From: Micromussa lordhowensis
Taxonomy: Eukaryota; Cnidaria; Anthozoa; Scleractinia; Lobophylliidae
Assembly (NCBI GenBank): GCA_964020085.1
Contig: OZ026600.1
Location: forward strand, 30,931,880-30,995,879
Direction of reading: 5' to 3'
DNA: 64,000 bases
Shown: positions 59,169 to 64,000 of the stretch, one piece after another
How the letters are laid out: every line of letters begins with the position of its first letter
How positions within the stretch are numbered: the stretch's first letter is position 1
Translations under genes and position numbers: made by a program
The notes under the pieces: generated by a model
The model's database searches: none
The model's input: only the letters and a program-made list of their open reading frames with translations
What the model was told of the DNA's origin: nothing

Positions 59169-62100
59169 TTGCGCCAGGGTGTTTTTGAAGCCCCCATAGT
59201 CGGCCTACTTTTTTGGGCATTTTGCCTTGGTCCCCCCTTGGCAAAATCTCAGAAAATGGCCGATTTAGGTCTCCTTGCCAAATTTGTCAGAACTCGCCTC
59301 TACGGACACTTATGGAGCCGCAGTTTGCAGCAAAATGTTCTCCTATGTTTGCACTTTAAGTGCATTCTAATTAGGGGTTGATGCGATTTGCGCCAGGGTG
59401 TTTTTGAAGCCCCCATAGTCGGCCTACTTTTTTGGGCATTTTGCCTTGGTCCCCCCTTGGCAAAATCTCAGAAAATGGCCGATTTAGGTCTCCTTGCCAA
59501 ATTTGTCAGAACTCGCCTCTACGGACACTTATGGAGCCGCAGTTTGCAGCAAAATGTTCTCCTATGTTTGCACTTCAAGTGCATTCTAATTAGGGGTTGA
59601 TGCGATTTGCGCCAGGGTGTTTTTGAAGCCCCCATAGTCGGCCTACTTTTTTGGGCATTTTGCCTTGGTCCCCCCTTGGCAAAATCTCAGAAAATGGCCG
59701 ATTTAGGTCTCCTTGCCAAATTTGTCAGAACTCGGCTCTACAGACACTTATGGAGCCGCAGTTTGCAGCAAAATGTTCTCCTATGTTTGCACTTCAAGTG
59801 CATTCTAATTAGGGGTTGATGCGATTTGCGCCAGGGTGTTTTTGAAGCCCCCATAGTCGGCCTACTTTTTTGGGCATTTTGCCTTGGTCCCCCCTTGGCA
59901 AAATCTCAGAAAATGGCCGATTTAGGTCTCCTTGCCAAATTTGTCAGAACTCGCCTCTACGGACACTTATGGAGCCGCAGTTTGCAGCAAAATGTTTTCC
60001 TATGTTTGCACTTCAAGTGCATTCTAATTAAGGGTTGATGCGATTTGCGCCAGGGTGTTTTTGAAGCCCCCATAGGTGGCCTACTTTTTTGGGCATTTTG
60101 CCTTGGTCCCCCCTTGGCAAAATCTCAGAAAATGGCCGATTTAGGTCTCCTTGCCAAATTTGTCAGAACTCGGCTCTACGGACACTTATGGAGCCGCAGT
60201 TTGCAGCAAAATGTTCTCCTATGTTTGCACTTCAAGTGCATTCTAATTAGGGGTTGATGCGATTTGCGCCAGGGTGTTTTTGAAGCCCCCATAGGTGGCC
60301 TACTTTTTTGGGCATTTTGCCTTGGTCCCCCCTTGGCAAAATCTCAGAAAATGGCCGATTTAGGTCTCCTTGCCAAATTTGTCAGAACTCGCCTCTACGG
60401 ACACTTATGGAGCCGCAGTTTGCAGCAAAATGTTCTCCTATGTTTGCACTTCAAGTGCATTCTAATTAGGGGTTGATGCGATTTGCGCCAGGGTGTTTTT
60501 GAAGCCCCCATAGGTGGCCTACTTTTTTGGGCATTTTGCCTTGGTCCCCCCTTGGCAAAATCTCAGAAAATGGCCGATTTAGGTCTCCTTGCCAAATTTG
60601 TCAGAACTCGGCTCTACGGACACTTATGGAGCCGCAGTTTGCAGCAAAATGTTCTCCTATGTTTGCACTTCAAGTGCATTCTAATTAGGGGTTGATGCGA
60701 TTTGCGCCAGGGTGTTTTTGAAGCCCCATAGGTGGCCTACTTTTTTGGGCATTTTGCCTTGGTCCCCCCTTAACAAAATCTCAGAAAATGGCCGATTTAG
60801 GTCTCCTTGCCAAATTTGTCAGAACTCGCCTCTACGGACACTTATGGAGCCGCAGTTTGCAGCAAAATGTTCTCCTATGTTTGCACTTCAAGTGCATTCT
60901 AATTAGGGGTTGATGCGATTTGCGCCAGGGTGTTTTTGAAGCCCCCATAGTCGGCCTACTTTTTTGGGCATTTTGCCTTGGTCCCCCCTTGGCAAAATCT
61001 CAGAAAATGGCCGATTTAGGTCTCCTTGCCAAATTTGTCAGAACTCGCCTCTACGGACACTTATGGAGCCGCAGTTTGCAGCAAAATGTTCTCCTATGTT
61101 TGCACTTTAAGTGCATTCTAATTAGGGGTTGATGCGATTTGCGCCAGGGTGTTTTTGAAGCCCCCATAGTCGGCCTACTTTTTTGGGCATTTTGCCTTGG
61201 TCCCCCCTTGGCAAAATCTCAGAAAATGGCCGATTTAGGTCTCCTTGCCAAATTTGTCAGAACTCGCCTCTACGGACACTTATGGAGCCGCAGTTTGCAG
61301 CAAAATGTTCTCCTATGTTTGCACTTCAAGTGCATTCTAATTAGGGGTTGATGCGATTTGCGCCAGGGTGTTTTTGAAGCCCCCATAGTCGGCCTACTTT
61401 TTTGGGCATTTTGCCTTGGTCCCCCCTTGGCAAAATCTCAGAAAATGGCCGATTTAGGTCTCCTTGCCAAATTTGTCAGAACTCGGCTCTACAGACACTT
61501 ATGGAGCCGCAGTTTGCAGCAAAATGTTCTCCTATGTTTGCACTTCAAGTGCATTCTAATTAGGGGTTGATGCGATTTGCGCCAGGGTGTTTTTGAAGCC
61601 CCCATAGTCGGCCTACTTTTTTGGGCATTTTGCCTTGGTCCCCCCTTGGCAAAATCTCAGAAAATGGCCGATTTAGGTCTCCTTGCCAAATTTGTCAGAA
61701 CTCGCCTCTACGGACACTTATGGAGCCGCAGTTTGCAGCAAAATGTTTTCCTATGTTTGCACTTCAAGTGCATTCTAATTAGGGGTTGATGCGATTTGCG
61801 CCAGGGTGTTTTTGAAGCCCCCATAGGTGGCCTACTTTTTTGGGCATTTTGCCTTGGTCCCCCCTTGGCAAAATCTCAGAAAATGGCCGATTTAGGTCTC
61901 CTTGCCAAATTTGTCAGAACTCGCCTCTACGGACACTTATGGAGCCGCAGTTTGCAGCAAAATGTTCTCCTATGTTTGCACTTCAAGTGCATTCTAATTA
62001 GGGGTTGATGCGATTTGCGCCAGGGTGTTTTTGAAGCCCCCATAGGTGGCCTACTTTTTTGGGCATTTTGCCTTGGTCCCCCCTTGGCAAAATCTCAGAA

Positions 62101-62670
62101 AATGGCCGATTTAGGTCTCCTTGCCAAATTTGTCAGAACTCGCCTCTACGGACACTTATGGAGCCGCAGTTTGCAGCAAAATGTTCTCCTATGTTTGCAC
62201 TTCAAGTGCATTCTAATTAGGGGTTGATGCGATTTGCGCCAGGGTGTTTTTGAAGCCCCCATAGGTGGCCTACTTTTTTGGGCATTTTGCCTTGGTCCCC
62301 CCTTGGCAAAATCTCAGAAAATGGCCGATTTAGGTCTCCTTGCCAAATTTGTCAGAACTCGGCTCTACGGACACTTATGGAGCCGCAGTTTGCAGCAAAA
62401 TGTTCTCCTATGTTTGCACTTCAAGTGCATTCTAATTAGGGGTTGATGCGATTTGCGCCAGGGTGTTTTTGAAGCCCCATAGGTGGCCTACTTTTTTGGG
62501 CATTTTGCCTTGGTCCCCCCTTGGCAAAATCTCAGAAAATGGCCGATTTAGGTCTCCTTGCCAAATTTGTCAGAACTCGCCTCTACGGACACTTATGGAG
62601 CCGCAGTTTGCAGCAAAATGTTCTCCTATGTTTGCACTTCAAGTGCATTCTAATTAGGGGTTGATGCGAT
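59169..62670 (+). repeat. Eight-monomer tandem duplication, two adjacent 1,751-bp blocks
   Basis: Block A (59169-60919) and block B (60920-62670) follow each other directly. They share the ordered variants CTCGCCTC with a T-centred palindrome, CTACAGACAC (59607/61358), TGTTTTCC (59826/61577), three monomers with CATAGGTGGCC (60045, 60264, 60483 / 61796, 62015, 62234) and a 1-bp-deleted monomer (60702/62453). The length is 8 x 219 minus the shared deletion. Small differences (for example TTAACAAAA at 60770 only in A) show that the copies have begun to diverge. Confidence 0.85.
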
Positions 62671-64000
62671 TTGCGCCAGGGTGTTTTTGAAGCCCCCATA
62701 GGTGGCCTACTTTTTTGGGCATTTTGCCTTGGTCCCCCCTTGGCAAAATCTCAGAAAATGGCCGATTTAGGTCTCCTTGCCAAATTTGTCAGAACTCGGC
62801 TCTACGGACACTTATGGAGCCGCAGTTTGCAGCAAAATGTTCTCCTATGTTTGCACTTCAAGTGCATTCTAATTAGGGGTTGATGCGATTTGCGCCAGGG
62901 TGTTTTTGAAGCCCCCATAGTCGGCCTACTTTTTTGGGCATTTTGCCTTGGTCCCCCCTTGGCAAAATCTCAGAAAATGGCCGATTTAGGTCTCCTTGCC
63001 AAATTTGTCAGAACTCGGCTCTACGGACACTTATGGAGCCGCAGTTTGCAGCAAAATGTTCTCCTATGTTTGCACTTCAAGTGCATTCTAATTAGGGGTT
63101 GATGCGATTTGCGCCAGGGTGTTTTTGAAGCCCCCATAGTCGGCCTACTTTTTTGGGCATTTTGCCTTGGTCCCCCCTTGGCAAAATCTCAGAAAATGGC
63201 CGATTTAGGTCTCCTTGCCAAATTTGTCAGAACTCGGCTCTACGGACACTTATGGAGCCGCAGTTTGCAGCAAAATGTTCTCCTATGTTTGCACTTCAAG
63301 TGCATTCTAATTAGGGGTTGATGCGATTTGCGCCAGGGTGTTTTTGAAGCCCCCATAGTCGGCCTACTTTTTTGGGCATTTTGCCTTGGTCCCCCCTTGG
63401 CAAAATCTCAGAAAATGGCCGATTTAGGTCTCCTTGCCAAATTTGTCAGAACTCGCCTCTACGGACACTTATGGAGCCGCAGTTTGCAGCAAAATGTTCT
63501 CCTATGTTTGCACTTCAAGTGCATTCTAATTAGGGGTTGATGCGATTTGCGCCAGGGTGTTTTTGAAGCCCCCATAGTCGGCCTACTTTTTTGGGCATTT
63601 TGCCTTGGTCCCCCCTTGGCAAAATCTCAGAAAATGGCCGATTTAGGTCTCCTTGCAAAATTTGTCAGAACTCGCCTCTACGGACACTTATGGAGCCGCA
63701 GTTTGCAGCAAAATGTTCTCCTATCTTTGCACTTCAAGTGCATTCTAATTAGGGGTTGATGCGATTTGCGCCAGGGTGTTTTTGAAGCCCCCATAGTCGG
63801 CCTACTTTTTTGGGCATTTTGCCTTGGTCCCCCCTTGGCAAAATCTCAGAAAATGGCCGATTTAGGTCTCCTTGCCAAATTTGTCAGAACTCGCCTCTAC
63901 GGACACAAATGGAGCCGCAGTTTGCAGCAAACTGTTCTCCTATGTTTGCACTTTAAGTGCATTCTAATTAGGGGTTGATGCGATTTGCGCCAGGGTGTTT

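Larger units (their letters stand above)
6345..64000 (+). repeat. Giant 219-bp satellite array, about 263 monomers, open at the right edge
   Basis: Homology to the monomer starts at AAATGTTCTCC (6345) and runs uninterrupted to the last base. The spacing is 219 bp almost everywhere. The indels I could place are +1 at about 8809, 15620, 16935, 37522, 41890 and 58333, -8 at 38340/38341 and 42932/42933, and -1 at about 60725 and 62477. With these, the distance from the first monomer (6400) to the one at 63766 is exactly 262 periods. All copies share one orientation. The monomer is about 47% GC by hand count, richer than its flank. Each copy carries stops in all three forward frames, and variants include nonsense and frameshift changes, so it is satellite DNA rather than a gene family. 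A centromeric, heterochromatic or RNA-producing role is possible but not shown. Confidence 0.97.

Noticed and set aside
6400..63978. More than 250 near-identical 70-codon open frames as a giant gene family or repeat protein
   Set aside because: The apparent starts are TTG, every copy ends in TGA before the next, there is no common long frame, and nonsense and frameshift variants are tolerated. The repetition is that of satellite DNA.
6345..64000. CRISPR array
   Set aside because: There are no distinct spacers. The full 219-bp unit repeats, and the setting is a eukaryotic genome with spliced exons.
6345..64000. Tandem 5S rRNA, tRNA or snRNA/spliced-leader gene cluster
   Set aside because: The monomer shows no 5S or tRNA sequence and no convincing A/B box. 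The ACTTTTTTGGG motif only loosely resembles an Sm site, there is no good splice donor after a leader, and the T6 run inside the unit would stop Pol III.

Overview
The window looks like nuclear DNA of a cnidarian, most likely a stony coral or sea anemone. This is inferred from spliced coding exons in an intron-rich, AT-rich background, fragments that resemble interspersed repeats I associate with anthozoan genomes, a LINE tail, and a very large satellite. There is no bacterial-style gene organisation.

Layout. (1) Bases 1-1971 hold two short plus-strand exons (339-437 and 1827-1971). Together they encode consecutive EF-hand segments resembling the C-terminal half of lysophosphatidylcholine acyltransferase 1/2 (LPCAT). 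The 1,389-bp intron between them contains an antisense 5'-truncated LINE tail (about 557-1363) and a MITE-like element with imperfect terminal inverted repeats (about 1509-1798). (2) Bases 1972-6344 are non-coding as far as I can see. They contain a degenerate interspersed repeat, a GC-rich hairpin, a 690-bp unit present twice in direct tandem (2559-3248 and 3249-3938, eight differences found by eye), a 13-base C run and a 35-bp imperfect tandem repeat. I could not find the next LPCAT exon. (3) From about 6345 to the right edge (57.6 kb, 90% of the window) the DNA is one head-to-tail satellite with a 219-bp monomer, about 263 copies. It has not ended at base 64000.

The satellite is the notable object. 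Each monomer carries stop codons in all three forward frames, so the many 70-codon open frames in it are not a gene; their apparent start is TTG. By hand folding, the monomer can form three consecutive stem-loops. The first (76 nt, about 27 pairs) has the size and shape of a microRNA or endogenous-siRNA precursor. Shared rare variants show that the array grew by copying blocks of 3, 4, 5, 6, 8, 10 and about 20 monomers. About 7.5 kb in the middle (24648-32120) shows no variant at all by eye, whereas 44-64 kb is much more variable. The left boundary is abrupt and begins with consensus monomers.

I see no operon-like system, CRISPR array, tRNA or rRNA gene. The best candidate for something undescribed is the hairpin-rich 219-bp satellite and its block-duplication history. 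Whether it is transcribed or functional cannot be decided from sequence alone.
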